Numbered from the stretch's first letter, positions 47,801 to 57,456 are shown. The stretch is DNA of 64,000 bases from Bin87 sp034423595 (GCA_965207025.1 OZ242258.1:806001-870000); one strand, 5' to 3'. The notes: a model not told the origin generated them from the sequence alone. A program made the numbers and translations.

Positions 47801-49421
47801 GTATTGCGTCCAGCGGCGGATTGGAAACCTGCGCGAAGAGCTGCTTGAAGTAGTCGAACAGGGAACGGTTTTGGTCGGAAAGGACGGCCAGCGAGGCGTC
47901 GTTGCCCATGGAGCCGATGGCTTCGTAGCCGGAAGCGGCCATTGGCGTGGTGAGCATCCGCAATTCTTCGATGGTGTATCCAAACGCTCGCTGTTGCTGG
48001 CGCAAATTATCGGCACCGACCGGTGGCTCAGTTGGAGCCTCCGGCAGAGCTTCGAGAGCGACCTTGTTTTCCTTGAGCCATTCGCCGTAGGGCTGTTGGT
48101 TGGACAAGGTGTGTTTAAGTTCTTCGTCGCCGATTATGCGTCCCTCATCAAAGCTGACCAGAAACATGCGGCCCGGTTGCAGGCGGCCCTTTTCCTTGAT
48201 GCTTTCGGGAGGGAGTTCCAACACGCCGGTCTCGGACGCCATGACGAGCTTGTCGTCGTGGGTCACGGTATAGCGGAACGGACGTAGTCCGTTGCGGTCC
48301 AGGACGGCGCAGACATCCTTGCCGTCGGTCGCCAGCATCATGGCTGGGCCGTCCCACGGTTCCATCATGCAGGAATGGAACTCGTAGAAATCCTTCTTTT
48401 CCCGCGACATCGTTTCGTGCTGATCCCATGCTTCGGGGATCATCATCAACATGGCGTGGGCCAACTCGCGCCCGGTCATTACCAGCAGTTCCAGGGCGTT
48501 GTCGAAGCTGGCGGTATCACTGGCCATGGGGTCGCAGATCGGCGCCAGCTTGTGGATGTCGTCGCCGTAGAGCGGGGAGCTGAACTGCTGCTCGCGGGCG
48601 TGCATCCAGTTGATGTTCCCGCGCAACGTGTTGATCTCGCCGTTGTGGGCGAGGTAGCGGTACGGATGGGCCAGCTTCCAGTGTCCCAGCGTGTTGGTGC
48701 TGAAACGCGAATGCACCAGCGCGAAGGCTGATACCAGAGATTCGTCGTTCAGGTCCAGATAGAAGCGGGACAACTGATACGAAACCAGCAGTCCCTTATA
48801 GACCACGGTGTTGCAGCTCAGGCTGCACAGGTAGAAGAAGTCGGCGTCGTCTTCAGTGATGCCGGTTTCAGCTACGGTATTGGAGATGACTTTGCGAACG
48901 ACGTAAAGCTTGCGCTCAAAGGCCGCCCGATCCGGGGTGTTCGCCGTGCCTTTGCCCACGAAGAATTGTCTGATGGTAGGACAGACGGCACGGGCGTCAC
49001 GCCCAATCTGGGAATGATCCAGGGGCACGTCGCGCCAGCCCAGGAAGGTCAAGCCCTCGTTACTCACGACGTTCTCGATATGCGAGACGCAGGCTGACAC
49101 GGCGCCGCCATCTTGCGGCAGAAAAACCATTCCCACGCCGTACGCGCCTTCGGCGGGAAGGGTTACTCCCTGATGGTTGGCTGCCTTGCGGAAAAAGGCA
49201 TCGGGCATCTGCACCAGGATGCCGGCTCCGTCGCCGGTGTCCGGATCCGAACCGGACGCGCCCCGATGGCCCAGGTTGTCGAGCACTTGCAGGGATTCGG
49301 TGATGATGGAGTGCGTCTTGTCGCCCTTGATGTTGGCAACCATGCCGACGCCACAGGCGTCATGCTCTTGCTCCGGGGAATATAAGCCACCGGACCGGGC
49401 CAGTTCTTTGAGCGAATTCAT
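44880..49421 (-). CDS. gltB: Glutamate synthase large subunit
   Basis: 1513 residues from ATG 49421 (an in-frame GTG lies at 49436). It makes two glutamates from glutamine and 2-oxoglutarate. The N-terminal Ntn amidotransferase has its nucleophile in HDACGVGMV (Cys23), so a propeptide must be removed. The central and FMN domains are complete, with LVSEVGVGTIAAGVSKGHGDVVLISGHDGGTG and the 3Fe-4S Cys motif CIMLRKCHLNTC. The C-terminal beta helix has GSAGQSFGAFLAPGVSVCLAGD. gltD follows 2 bp later. Confidence 0.96.
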   Translation of the reverse strand: MNSLKELARSGGLYSPEQEHDACGVGMVANIKGDKTHSIITESLQVLDNLGHRGASGSDPDTGDGAGILVQMPDAFFRKAANHQGVTLPAEGAYGVGMVFLPQDGGAVSACVSHIENVVSNEGLTFLGWRDVPLDHSQIGRDARAVCPTIRQFFVGKGTANTPDRAAFERKLYVVRKVISNTVAETGITEDDADFFYLCSLSCNTVVYKGLLVSYQLSRFYLDLNDESLVSAFALVHSRFSTNTLGHWKLAHPYRYLAHNGEINTLRGNINWMHAREQQFSSPLYGDDIHKLAPICDPMASDTASFDNALELLVMTGRELAHAMLMMIPEAWDQHETMSREKKDFYEFHSCMMEPWDGPAMMLATDGKDVCAVLDRNGLRPFRYTVTHDDKLVMASETGVLELPPESIKEKGRLQPGRMFLVSFDEGRIIGDEELKHTLSNQQPYGEWLKENKVALEALPEAPTEPPVGADNLRQQQRAFGYTIEELRMLTTPMAASGYEAIGSMGNDASLAVLSDQNRSLFDYFKQLFAQVSNPPLDAIREELVTSLEAFVGSEQNLFEETPLHCRQLRLNSPLLTDEELARIRALDLPGLSSATLSTLFDANTGSLQSALDNLCAAASQAIEDGKNIIILSDRGVDSDHAPIPSLLATSAVHHHLTRAGTRTRVGLVVESGEPREVQHFCLLIGYGAGGINPYLALESVRDLAERGELNGTKPDYAVYNFIKANEKGILKVMSKMGISTVQSYRGAQIFEAIGLNDDLVERYFTRTPSRIQGIGLDIVEEETLQRHRSAFDDPFVPGMQELDMGGQYQWRRHGEFHQWNPEAIAKLQYATRSNDPRAYREFAEEVNDQSRQMATLRGLLEFKGGAPISIDDVEPAVEIVKRFATGAISLGSISREAHETMAIAMNQLGARSNTGEGGEDFHRYTLDDNGDNRSSAIKQVASGRFGVTPNYLVNATDLQIKMAQGSKPGEGGQLPGHKVDEYIGWVRHTTPGVELISPPPHHDIYSIEDLAQLIHDLKNINPEARIHVKLVSEVGVGTIAAGVSKGHGDVVLISGHDGGTGASPESSIKHAGLPWELGVAETQQVLVANDLRGRIVVQTDGQLKTGRDVAIAALLGAEEFGMATAALIVNGCIMLRKCHLNTCSVGIATQDPELRKRFAGQPGHLVNYFYFVAEELREIMAELGFRTVAEMVGRVDKLETRQAVEHWKASGIDLSKLLTIPARAERVQTYCCIEQDHGLHKALDHQLIAQAQPAIDHATPVNINLPIRNSNRTVGAMLSGRVARRYGEDGLPDGTININLEGSAGQSFGAFLAPGVSVCLAGDTNDYMGKGIGGGRIVIVPPQGSGFVPEDNIIIGNVALYGATGGDVFIRGRAGERFAVRNSGARAVVEGVGDHGCEYMTGGVVAVIGSAGRNFAAGMSGGIAFVYDPDDDFHIRFNDGMADLEDLTEPEDIDLLHSLLTEHLERTGSGPAQRILDDWNASVSKFRKVMPRDYRRVLQERAQRQAEELVTV

Positions 49422-49532
49422 GACCGTACCCTGCACAAAATAAAAGAAAAATCACCGGCAGGATATGGAGAACAAGTCTCAATTCTGCTGGCGCAACGCG
49501 GCGTAGCGGCGCCGCCCAAAATAGACTTGTGT

Positions 49533-49560
49533 AATATATCACAAACTACGGGGATTGCAA
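49533..49560 (-). promoter_or_regulatory. Promoter for gltBD
   Basis: On the minus strand, TTGCAA (49560-49555), a 16-bp spacer and TATATT (49538-49533). The -35 hexamer is palindromic and also fits the divergent rsfS promoter. Confidence 0.6.
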
Positions 49561-49584
49561 GGCAAGCCGTACTCCCCCTATACT
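49555..49584 (+). promoter_or_regulatory. Promoter for rsfS
   Basis: TTGCAA at 49555-49560, an 18-bp spacer and TATACT at 49579-49584. It uses the same palindromic hexamer as the leftward gltB promoter. Confidence 0.5.
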
Positions 49585-49645
49585 CGTGCCCACCATATTG
49601 AATAACTGGTGGCGCTCACCGCCACGCTTGCAAAAACCCCAAAGC

Positions 49646-50008
49646 ATGACCACCGCTGAAACCTTGAACCCGACCGAAGTGGCCCGTCTGGCCGTCGATG
49701 TGGCTGCCGAGAAGTTGGCCACCGACATCGTGATGATGGACCTGCGGCAGCTGGCCGTTTTTGCCGACTATTTTGTGGTAATGACTGCCGATTCCGTCCG
49801 CCAGATCGAGGCGCTGGAAGAGGACTTGACTAATGCCATGAAAGAAGCCGGTATTCCACGGCATCACAGAGAGGGAACCCCGGCATCCGGTTGGGTGCTG
49901 CTGGACTTCGCCGACGTGTTGATCCACATTTTCGGGCCAGAAGAGCGGGATTTCTTCGGCCTCGAACGGCTGTGGAGCCGCGCCCCTCAGGTGGTCAGGA
50001 TTCTATAA
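49646..50008 (+). CDS. rsfS: Ribosomal silencing factor RsfS
   Basis: Start at ATG 49646 (120 residues). RsfS binds ribosomal protein uL14 on the 50S subunit and blocks subunit joining in poor nutrient conditions. The sequence has the family pattern: VAAEKLATDIVMMDLRQLAVFADYFVVMTADS, the EGTPASGWVLLDFADVLIHIF segment, and the C-terminal FFGLERLW. Length is normal. Its 3' end overlaps the convergent ndk gene by 14 bp. Confidence 0.93.
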   Translation: MTTAETLNPTEVARLAVDVAAEKLATDIVMMDLRQLAVFADYFVVMTADSVRQIEALEEDLTNAMKEAGIPRHHREGTPASGWVLLDFADVLIHIFGPEERDFFGLERLWSRAPQVVRIL

Positions 50009-50447
50009 TCCATTGGTCGGCGCTGCGGGTGTACTCCAGCCCGCCGTCTTCGCCGAAGAACAGGCCAATCTCACGCTCGGCGGATTCCGGGCTGTCGGAA
50101 CCGTGGACGATGTTGCGCCCGATGTCAACGCCGAAGTCTCCCCGGATGGTGCCAGGCGATGCCTCGCCGGGGTTGGTCGCGCCCATTGTTTGACGGGCCA
50201 GCGCCACCGCGTTGTTGGCCTCCCAGATCATCGCAACGATAGGTCCCGAAGTGATGAAAGACACCAGGGATCCGAAGAAGGGACGGTCAACGTGTTCCGC
50301 GTAGTGACGGCCGGCGAGATCCTCGTCCACCTGCATGAGGCGGATGGCGACCAATTTGAGGCCCCGACGTTCCAGCCGGGAGATAACGTCCCCGATCAGG
50401 CCGCGCTGCACGCCGTCGGGTTTGATTGCGACGAAGGTTCGTTCCAT
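49995..50447 (-). CDS. ndk: Nucleoside diphosphate kinase
   Basis: 150 residues from ATG 50447. It moves phosphate from NTPs to NDPs through a phospho-His. Features: ERTFVAIKPDGVQRGLIG at the N-terminus, the substrate-binding MGATNPGEASPGTIRGDFG, and the active-site HGSDSPESAEREI with the catalytic His. The last residues (LEYTRSADQWIIES) give a slightly extended end typical of many ndk genes. It lies 18 bp downstream of tsaB on the same strand. Confidence 0.96.
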   Translation of the reverse strand: MERTFVAIKPDGVQRGLIGDVISRLERRGLKLVAIRLMQVDEDLAGRHYAEHVDRPFFGSLVSFITSGPIVAMIWEANNAVALARQTMGATNPGEASPGTIRGDFGVDIGRNIVHGSDSPESAEREIGLFFGEDGGLEYTRSADQWIIES

Positions 50448-50465
50448 TGGGTTGATGGTCTCCTG

Positions 50466-51212
50466 TCAGTTTTGCGATGAAGTTGCGGAAGGGCGTCCCT
50501 GACGCACCCGGTCGCGCCGTTTGGCGACTCCAATGGTTGGCATACGAAGATAATAGGGTTGCAGGGATACCAGATCGTCGGTTTCGTTACGGTCAAAACG
50601 CCTGGCAGCAATCGCAGCCAATGCCCACAGACGATCCGCTGGGGTCCAGGGAGCGACCACAGTGGGACGTGAGAGGTCGCCGCGTTGGTCGCCGAATTGA
50701 TTGATCGCGTCTCGGCGGGCGTGGGCGGCTTCGCCGCAGTAGATCAAGGCCCCGTCGGGTAACGCTGGTTCCTGTTCCAACAGGGTTTCCGGCGCCACGA
50801 TCTCATCCTCGCGGATTCGCTTACCGTTACCGGCGAACCAGCCGGCAGCAACCTCCCTGCGACCCGCGTCCAACCAGGCGCATACGATGCCGTCGGGCGT
50901 CAGATGTGGCCGAGCTTCCAGGGCCAGCGTATCGACGCCGATGATTGGAAAGCCCGCAGCCATCGCCAGACCCTTCGCGGCGCTAACGCCTACACGTAGG
51001 GCACTGAACGGCCCGGGGCCGAGGGCGACCGCCACGCCATCCAAATCGGCAGCCCGCGTGTCCTGAGTATTGAGTAATTCAGCCACGGCCGGCATCAGTT
51101 GGGCGGTGTGGTTTGCCGTAGAACGCCACAAGCGGGCCTCGATAACCGTGCCATCCGACTCGGAAAGAGCAATGCCGCCATGACGGGACGAAGTGTCAAT
51201 GGACAGGAGCAT
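50466..51212 (-). CDS. tsaB: tRNA t6A synthesis protein TsaB
   Basis: 248 residues from ATG 51212, whose A and TG overlap the tsaE stop (TGATG). TsaB is an ASKHA-fold partner of TsaD in forming t6A37 on tRNA. Features: LSIDTSSRHGGIAL at the start, NHTAQLMPAV (the family SHSE/LMP segment), VALGPGPFSALRVGVSAAKGLA, and a C-terminal QPYYLRMP. TsaD is not in this window. The order thiL-tsaE-tsaB is a common bacterial cluster. Confidence 0.92.
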   Translation of the reverse strand: MLLSIDTSSRHGGIALSESDGTVIEARLWRSTANHTAQLMPAVAELLNTQDTRAADLDGVAVALGPGPFSALRVGVSAAKGLAMAAGFPIIGVDTLALEARPHLTPDGIVCAWLDAGRREVAAGWFAGNGKRIREDEIVAPETLLEQEPALPDGALIYCGEAAHARRDAINQFGDQRGDLSRPTVVAPWTPADRLWALAAIAARRFDRNETDDLVSLQPYYLRMPTIGVAKRRDRVRQGRPSATSSQN

Positions 51213-51739
51213 CAGGCGGCTACCGCCTCCAACTCTTGCAGCAGTTCGGAGAATCGTTCGGGTGCGTCTTCTAACGTGATGGTATGGCGGGCTGGCACCG
51301 CGCCTTCTTCGTCGGGAAGCACTTCGCAGGCCGCCGGGTGTTCGTCCACGCCATAATCCAAGTCAATCCAGAGGGCGTCGTCCGGAAACAGTTCGTCGGC
51401 GCGGTCGGCCCATTCGACGATGAGAACGTCCTGCCCCGCCGATACGATGTCTTCGAAACCCAGGTCCCAGGCTTCCGCCGGGTGGTCGATGCGATAGAGG
51501 TCGGCATGGTGGAGGGTAAGGCGGCCCTGGTATCGGGTCATCAGCACGAAGGTGGGGCTGCGAGCGGACCCGTCAACACCCAATCCCCGCGCTATTCCCT
51601 GTGTGAGACAGGTTTTGCCGGCTCCGAGCGGTCCGGTCAGCAGGTACACGTCACCTGGGGATGCGTTTTCGCCGATGATCTGGCCGACACGCCGAGTTTC
51701 TTCGGCAGTGTTGGTGTGGATGGTAACCGTGTTTGGCAT
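51212..51739 (-). CDS. tsaE: tRNA t6A synthesis ATPase TsaE
   Basis: 175 residues from ATG 51739. TsaE is the P-loop ATPase that drives turnover of the TsaBD complex. It has the Walker A GPLGAGKTCLTQGIARGLG, RSPTFVLMTRYQGRLTLHHADLYRI, and the Trp-containing LIVEWADRADEL. The C-terminal tail is longer than usual, ending EELLQELEAVAA. It overlaps tsaB by one base and starts 6 bp after thiL. Confidence 0.93.
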   Translation of the reverse strand: MPNTVTIHTNTAEETRRVGQIIGENASPGDVYLLTGPLGAGKTCLTQGIARGLGVDGSARSPTFVLMTRYQGRLTLHHADLYRIDHPAEAWDLGFEDIVSAGQDVLIVEWADRADELFPDDALWIDLDYGVDEHPAACEVLPDEEGAVPARHTITLEDAPERFSELLQELEAVAA

Positions 51740-51745
51740 GTTGGC

Positions 51746-52786
51746 TCAGTCAGCGAAATGGTCCCAACCTGCGCCGGTGGGCAGTATGGGAGCGCCGGAT
51801 TCATCCAGAATCGTGACAACTCCCTGGTCTCCGTTGGTGATTTCGCCCACCACGGCTGCGCCTTCAGGAAGCGCGAGCAAGGCGGCTTCCATTATATCCC
51901 CCGGCGCGATGAACAGCAGGACGTAATCTTCGCCTCCGTAGAGCGCTAAGTCTAGCCAGTTGTCGGGGAATGCTGATCTGAGAGAGGAGAGGGCCGGGAC
52001 CTGGTGCGAGAAAATCCTGGCGGCGACCCCGCTGGCTGAGCACAGTTTGCCCAGGTCGTCGGCCAACCCGTCGCTCACGTCCATTGCGGAGGATACCCCG
52101 GCGGCTACCAGCGTCTTTCCGGCGGCTACGTGGGGGTATGGGCGACGGTGTTGGAGTACCAGGATGGACTCGTCGGTGTTGGGCGCTACGCAGCCGTCAA
52201 GCAGCAGGCGCAAGCCGCCGGCGGATCCTCCGACCGGGCCGGTGACGGCAACCAGATGGCCCGGTTCGGCGGCGGTTCGCACCATGGGCGGGCCGGAGGC
52301 GATTCCCGTCAGCGCCACGGTGATGAATGCCACCGGCGAGCGCACCATGTCGCCCCCGATGATCTGCGCGCCAAACTCGCCGCAAATGTCCATCATGCCA
52401 AGGTACAGTTCTTGGATGTCGGACACGAGCGTATCGGGCGGCAGACCCAGTGTGATCAAAGCTGCGGCGGGATCGCCGCCCATGGCGGCCACGTCGCTGA
52501 TATTGGAGGCGACGGCTTTCCAGCCGAGATCGCGCCAGGGGGTGGTTGCGGCGGTGAAGTGTATGCCATCGACCATGGTGTCGGTGGTGTACAACTCGGT
52601 CACCGGCCCGTCGGGAAAGGTAATCGCGGCGGCGTCGTCCCCGTTGGCTACGGCCAATACATACCGGGGCTGAGGGATCGCGCCCGGGAGCGGTCGGCCT
52701 GATCGCGTCCACTGTTGGACTAATTCGATCAGGCCGAATTCACCGAGATCTGAAACGCACGTATTTTGAAACTGGGAGGATTCCAA
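51746..52786 (-). CDS. thiL: Thiamine-monophosphate kinase
   Basis: 346 residues from TTG 52786. ThiL phosphorylates thiamine phosphate to thiamine diphosphate. Signatures: DLGEFGLIELV, NGDDAAAITF (ATP/Mg binding Asp pair), TTDTMVDGIHFTAATTPWRDLGWKAVASNISDVAAMGG, and SSAMDVSDGLADDLGKL. A TATAGT -10 element lies at 52797-52802, so the start codon is close to the predicted transcript start. It heads thiL-tsaE-tsaB-ndk, all leftward. Confidence 0.93.
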   Translation of the reverse strand: MESSQFQNTCVSDLGEFGLIELVQQWTRSGRPLPGAIPQPRYVLAVANGDDAAAITFPDGPVTELYTTDTMVDGIHFTAATTPWRDLGWKAVASNISDVAAMGGDPAAALITLGLPPDTLVSDIQELYLGMMDICGEFGAQIIGGDMVRSPVAFITVALTGIASGPPMVRTAAEPGHLVAVTGPVGGSAGGLRLLLDGCVAPNTDESILVLQHRRPYPHVAAGKTLVAAGVSSAMDVSDGLADDLGKLCSASGVAARIFSHQVPALSSLRSAFPDNWLDLALYGGEDYVLLFIAPGDIMEAALLALPEGAAVVGEITNGDQGVVTILDESGAPILPTGAGWDHFAD

Positions 52787-52821
52787 ACTGATGAATACTA
52801 TACCCGGCGTCGGTGCAAAAT

Positions 52822-52851
52822 GAAAACCGGGCTCACCTTGGGAACCCGGTT
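52822..52851 (-). terminator. Rho-independent terminator beyond the 16S gene
   Basis: On the minus strand, AACCGGG (52851-52845), a 13-nt loop, CCCGGTT (52831-52825), followed by TTCATTTT. It lies about 230 bp after the 16S 3' end and before thiL. Confidence 0.6.
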
Positions 52852-52911
52852 CAATCGTTTGCGCTTTATCTGCTGATTAGTGAAAGGAAGCAAGAAAGTT
52901 TGTGTTTGTTT

Positions 52912-52927
52912 CCGGCAAATTTGCCGG
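52912..52927. other. Perfect 16-bp palindrome
   Basis: CCGGCAAATTTGCCGG sits between the 16S gene and its terminator. It could be part of the rRNA 3' trailer structure or a protein-binding site. Confidence 0.4.
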
Positions 52928-53078
52928 GGACAGCGGATTTTCTCAGGGAACCTGCGCTCTGACTCCGGGAGCCCATAGGGGCTTCGACCAGACGAGCCGA
53001 AGAGCAGGAACATCCACTGATTGACCTGGGAGTGAGCCGACTTGCACTCTGGGAGTGGTTATCGACTATAGGTCTCCC

Positions 53079-54590
<1,512 letters not shown>

Positions 54591-54621
54591 ATGAGAACCT
54601 TACTTCCTTTCACTATTCAGC

Positions 54622-54632
54622 TGTTAAAGTGC
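54622..54632 (-). promoter_or_regulatory. boxA-like antitermination site in the 16S leader
   Basis: The minus strand reads GCACTTTAACA, close to the rRNA boxA consensus TGCTCTTTAACA. It lies between the promoter and the 16S 5' end, the expected place for NusB/NusE binding. Confidence 0.55.
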
Positions 54633-54680
54633 CTGCTCCCGCCGGAGGCTTTCAGCCGTCAACGACGATTGCGTTCGGGT

Positions 54681-54709
54681 ACTGTACTCCATCGTTCGTG
54701 CATTGTCAA
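54681..54709 (-). promoter_or_regulatory. 16S rRNA promoter
   Basis: On the minus strand, TTGACA (54709-54704), a 17-bp spacer and TACAGT (54686-54681). Transcription would start about 85 bp before the mature 16S 5' end. Confidence 0.7.
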
Positions 54710-54904
54710 CACCATGTTCGCGCTCATCCTAGCGTATTTTCTTACCGACCGACTGTCGTTGCGCCTCCCAACCCGATGCCGAGCGCAATCTCATCCGCAC
54801 GGCCAGCGTGGAGGTGGGCGCCAGCGTCCGATTCATCAACGCTGAACAGATCTGAGGCATGGGCTATACTGTTCGCCGATCCTTCGGTCCATCAACGATT
54901 GATA

Positions 54905-55702
54905 ATGATTTCACAGTGCGTACAATGCGACGCTGCGCTACTGCCGGGCGCAAAATTCTGCCCCAGCTGCGGTATGGAAGTGGAGTCCAGCTCCCGCATC
55001 GATTCGGCGCCGGCTTCCAGGTTTCCCGGTGCAAATGGAACCGCCACGTGGGGCCTGGCCGCGCCGGCCCTTGGCGTAATGGCGTTGATCCCGTCCGCCA
55101 TCCTGGTGTCTTTGCTTGGACTGGTGTTGCCCCTCAACGCTACGACAGCAATAGCGACCTTTTTACTCGGGATGGTGCAACTGGCGCTGGTTTGGTTGTT
55201 GACCACCCGCTCCTGGCCGGTGCAACCCGTTCTGTTTGGCTTGAAACGTCCGACCATCCCGTGGTGGCGGGCGCTGATTTCCGGCGCCTTCGTGCTCGGC
55301 GCCAGTTTGGGCGGGATTCAACTCTATTTGATGGCCGTCAACTGGTTGGGCATGGCTTATCTGGTTCCACCCGATTTGCCTGAAGATCTGCTTCTGCCCG
55401 GCGCATCCGTTGTTTTTACCTTTGTGGCATTGGCGGTCATAACGCCCATCGCGGAAGAAATTTTTTTCCGCGGATTCCTGATGAGAGGATTGGTCAACCG
55501 CTGGGGCGTAACGCCGGGAGTCATCGCCTCCGCGGTGGTATTCGCCGGGCTCCACTTCCAGCCGCCGGTTCTGGTGCCGGTTTTCATAACCGGTCTCCTT
55601 CTCGGCTCCCTATATTGGCGAACCGGGTCGCTGTGGCCCGGAATTGTGGTTCATGCGGCCCAGAATCTCATCGCCACCTTGGGAATCATCCTGGGGTTGT
55701 AA
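54905..55702 (+). CDS. CPBP-family intramembrane protease with N-terminal zinc ribbon
   Basis: 265 residues from ATG 54905; the frame is open far upstream through the 16S leader, which is not coding. The first 25 residues carry a zinc ribbon (Cys5, 8, 19, 22). About seven hydrophobic segments follow. The CPBP (Abi/CAAX protease-like) motif EEIFFRGFLMRGL, the second motif VFAGLHFQPP with His, and VVHAAQNL are all present, so the protease site looks intact. Related proteins process prenylated or bacteriocin-type substrates; its substrate is unknown. TATACT at 54864-54869 may be its -10. Confidence 0.85.
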   Translation: MISQCVQCDAALLPGAKFCPSCGMEVESSSRIDSAPASRFPGANGTATWGLAAPALGVMALIPSAILVSLLGLVLPLNATTAIATFLLGMVQLALVWLLTTRSWPVQPVLFGLKRPTIPWWRALISGAFVLGASLGGIQLYLMAVNWLGMAYLVPPDLPEDLLLPGASVVFTFVALAVITPIAEEIFFRGFLMRGLVNRWGVTPGVIASAVVFAGLHFQPPVLVPVFITGLLLGSLYWRTGSLWPGIVVHAAQNLIATLGIILGL

Positions 55703-55730
55703 CATGGCCGGAGCCGCTGAATACTTGGGG

Positions 55731-55736
55731 TATAAT
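55731..55736 (+). promoter_or_regulatory. -10 box for cysC
   Basis: A consensus TATAAT 32 bp before the cysC start; the -35 region is poor. Confidence 0.4.
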
Positions 55737-55768
55737 TCCGCGCGCAATTCGGTATGGAGCATTGGCAG

Positions 55769-56392
55769 ATGGCCATTCAACACGATGTGGTTTGGCAAAA
55801 CTTCGCCGTAACAACCTCCGATCGCGCGAAACTGCTGAAGCAGACGCCCTTTGTTATATGGTTCACGGGGCTGTCCGGGGCCGGAAAAACCACGCTGGCT
55901 AATCTGGTTGCCAGGCAGTTGCATGATTTGCGATATCACGCCTACGTTTTGGATGGCGACAATCTGCGGCATGGACTGAATCGCGACTTGGGGTTTACCG
56001 TGGAGGACCGGCAGGAAAACGTCCGGCGCATGGCCGAGGTTGCCAGGTTGGTTTGTGACTCCGGGCTCATTGCTCTGGCGGCCTGCATCTCTCCCTTTGC
56101 GGCGGAACGGGAATTTGCCCGCAGCCTGTTTCCCGACGGACGATTCATAGAGGTATTCGTGGATGCTCCCCTGGAACTCTGCGAGCAACGCGACAACAAG
56201 GGCCTATATCGAAGGGCAAGGGCCGGCGACATTACCGATTTCACCGGCATTGACTCTCCCTTTGAGCGCCCGGTGAATCCGGAACTGGTCATGGATACCG
56301 ATCGCCGGACTCCGATTGAGTGTATGGACGAAATCATGGCCTACCTGGCGGACAGGGAACTCGTCGCCGACTGGACAGCGCCCCAACCGTAG
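55769..56392 (+). CDS. cysC: Adenylylsulfate kinase
   Basis: Start placed at ATG 55769 (207 residues); another ATG lies at 55754. APS kinase phosphorylates adenylylsulfate to PAPS. The start MAIQHDVVW matches the family's usual beginning. The P-loop is WFTGLSGAGKTTLAN, followed by LDGDNLRHGLNRDLGF, ACISPFAAERE and VFVDAPLELCEQRD; the GLYRRARAGDITDFTGIDSPFE lid segment is complete. It stands without cysN, cysD or a sulfate reductase in this window. Confidence 0.94.
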   Translation: MAIQHDVVWQNFAVTTSDRAKLLKQTPFVIWFTGLSGAGKTTLANLVARQLHDLRYHAYVLDGDNLRHGLNRDLGFTVEDRQENVRRMAEVARLVCDSGLIALAACISPFAAEREFARSLFPDGRFIEVFVDAPLELCEQRDNKGLYRRARAGDITDFTGIDSPFERPVNPELVMDTDRRTPIECMDEIMAYLADRELVADWTAPQP

Positions 56393-56433
56393 GCTAGATT
56401 GTTTCGCATTCCCAATTGTCATCTGGATGCCAC

Positions 56434-57249
56434 ATGGTTGCCGAAACTATCACCCACACTGACCGCATCGCCGCTAAATTCGCGGTGGCTAAAGCCGAAG
56501 GACGCCCCGCGTTGTTGATGTTTGTGACCGTTGGTCATCCCTACCGCGATGCTGCTATGGATATCGTGCCTCACCTCGTTGCCGCCGGCGCCGACGCGAT
56601 TGAGCTGGGGATCCCCTTCAGCGATCCCATCGGAGAAGGCCTCGTGATTCAGGAGTCAAGTTTTGCGGCGCTACAGAACGGCGTCACGCCGCAGGATTGT
56701 CTCGACACCGCCCGGGCCCTTCGTCCGTTGATCGGCGACACTCCGCTGATACTAATTGGCTACTACAACAGTTTGATTTCCTACGGCTTACGGCGCTTCG
56801 CGGCGGCGTGCGCGGATGCTACGGTCGATGGCCTGATTATTCACGATCTGCCCGTCGGAGAGGCCGGCTCGTTGGTTGAGGAACTGGCCCCATACGGTAT
56901 TCACCTGATTCCGCTGCTGGCGCCCACCAGCACCGACGAAAGTATTGCGCAAGCAGCCGAAATCGGCGGCGGTTTCGTCTATTGCATCAGCGTAACCGGC
57001 GTGACGGGTGTCCGGTCCCAGGTATCGAGTGAAGGCTTGGACCTGGCTAGCCGAGTTCGTCAACACAGCGATTTGCCAGTCGCCATCGGGTTCGGCATCT
57101 CCAGCCGTGAACACGTTCTCGATGTGGGCCGGCGGGCTGATGGGGCCGCCGTGGGTAGCGTCCTCGTGCGCGCCATTGCCGACGGGCCGCCGGAAGGCGC
57201 AGCCGCCCGCGGCGCCCGCGTGGTGGCCGAACTTGCGGGCCGCGACTAG
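56434..57249 (+). CDS. trpA: Tryptophan synthase alpha subunit
   Basis: 271 residues from ATG 56434 (an in-frame ATG also lies at 56416). TrpA cleaves indole-glycerol phosphate and channels indole to TrpB. Barrel features are complete: MFVTVGHPYRDAAM, the catalytic Glu57 in AIELGIPFSDP, GVTPQDCLD, and the phosphate-binding GVTGVRSQV and GFGISSREHV. The second catalytic Asp of E. coli TrpA (Asp60 in ADGP) corresponds to Glu68 in IGEGL here. No trpB is adjacent. It precedes the attenuated DAHP synthase gene. Confidence 0.88.
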   Translation: MVAETITHTDRIAAKFAVAKAEGRPALLMFVTVGHPYRDAAMDIVPHLVAAGADAIELGIPFSDPIGEGLVIQESSFAALQNGVTPQDCLDTARALRPLIGDTPLILIGYYNSLISYGLRRFAAACADATVDGLIIHDLPVGEAGSLVEELAPYGIHLIPLLAPTSTDESIAQAAEIGGGFVYCISVTGVTGVRSQVSSEGLDLASRVRQHSDLPVAIGFGISSREHVLDVGRRADGAAVGSVLVRAIADGPPEGAAARGARVVAELAGRD

Positions 57250-57314
57250 CGGCGGCAGCGGCGCTACTATTTCGAGCGTATTGTCGGATTGCGCAAAAAA
57301 GCCGGTTAATCCCG

Positions 57315-57343
57315 TTGACAACGGCCCGGGGGCGGCGTAGGAT
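57315..57343 (+). promoter_or_regulatory. Promoter of the DAHP synthase leader
   Basis: TTGACA at 57315-57320, a 17-bp spacer and TAGGAT at 57338-57343. The expected transcript start is near 57350, so the leader peptide ATG at 57352 would be almost leaderless. Confidence 0.6.
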
Positions 57344-57351
57344 TTGCAACG

Positions 57352-57456
57352 ATGGTTTCCGCAAACACACGTATCCGCTTCGGGTATTACTGCCCGTTCT
57401 ATTTTTACGCTTACCGCCGCTCGGTCAGCGTGAATCCGGCGTGTGAGGCCCGATAA
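57352..57456 (+). CDS. Phe/Tyr-rich leader peptide of the DAHP synthase gene
   Basis: A 34-codon frame from ATG 57352 to TAA 57454-57456. Residues 10-21 read FGYYCPFYFYAY, with three Phe and five Tyr codons in twelve, the pattern of an attenuation leader that senses Phe and Tyr charging. An AGGA lies near the start but may be part of the -10 region. A terminator hairpin follows 20 bp after the stop, and the DAHP synthase gene follows that. It is too short for routine gene calling. No regulation has been shown; this is inferred from layout. Confidence 0.75.
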   Translation: MVSANTRIRFGYYCPFYFYAYRRSVSVNPACEAR

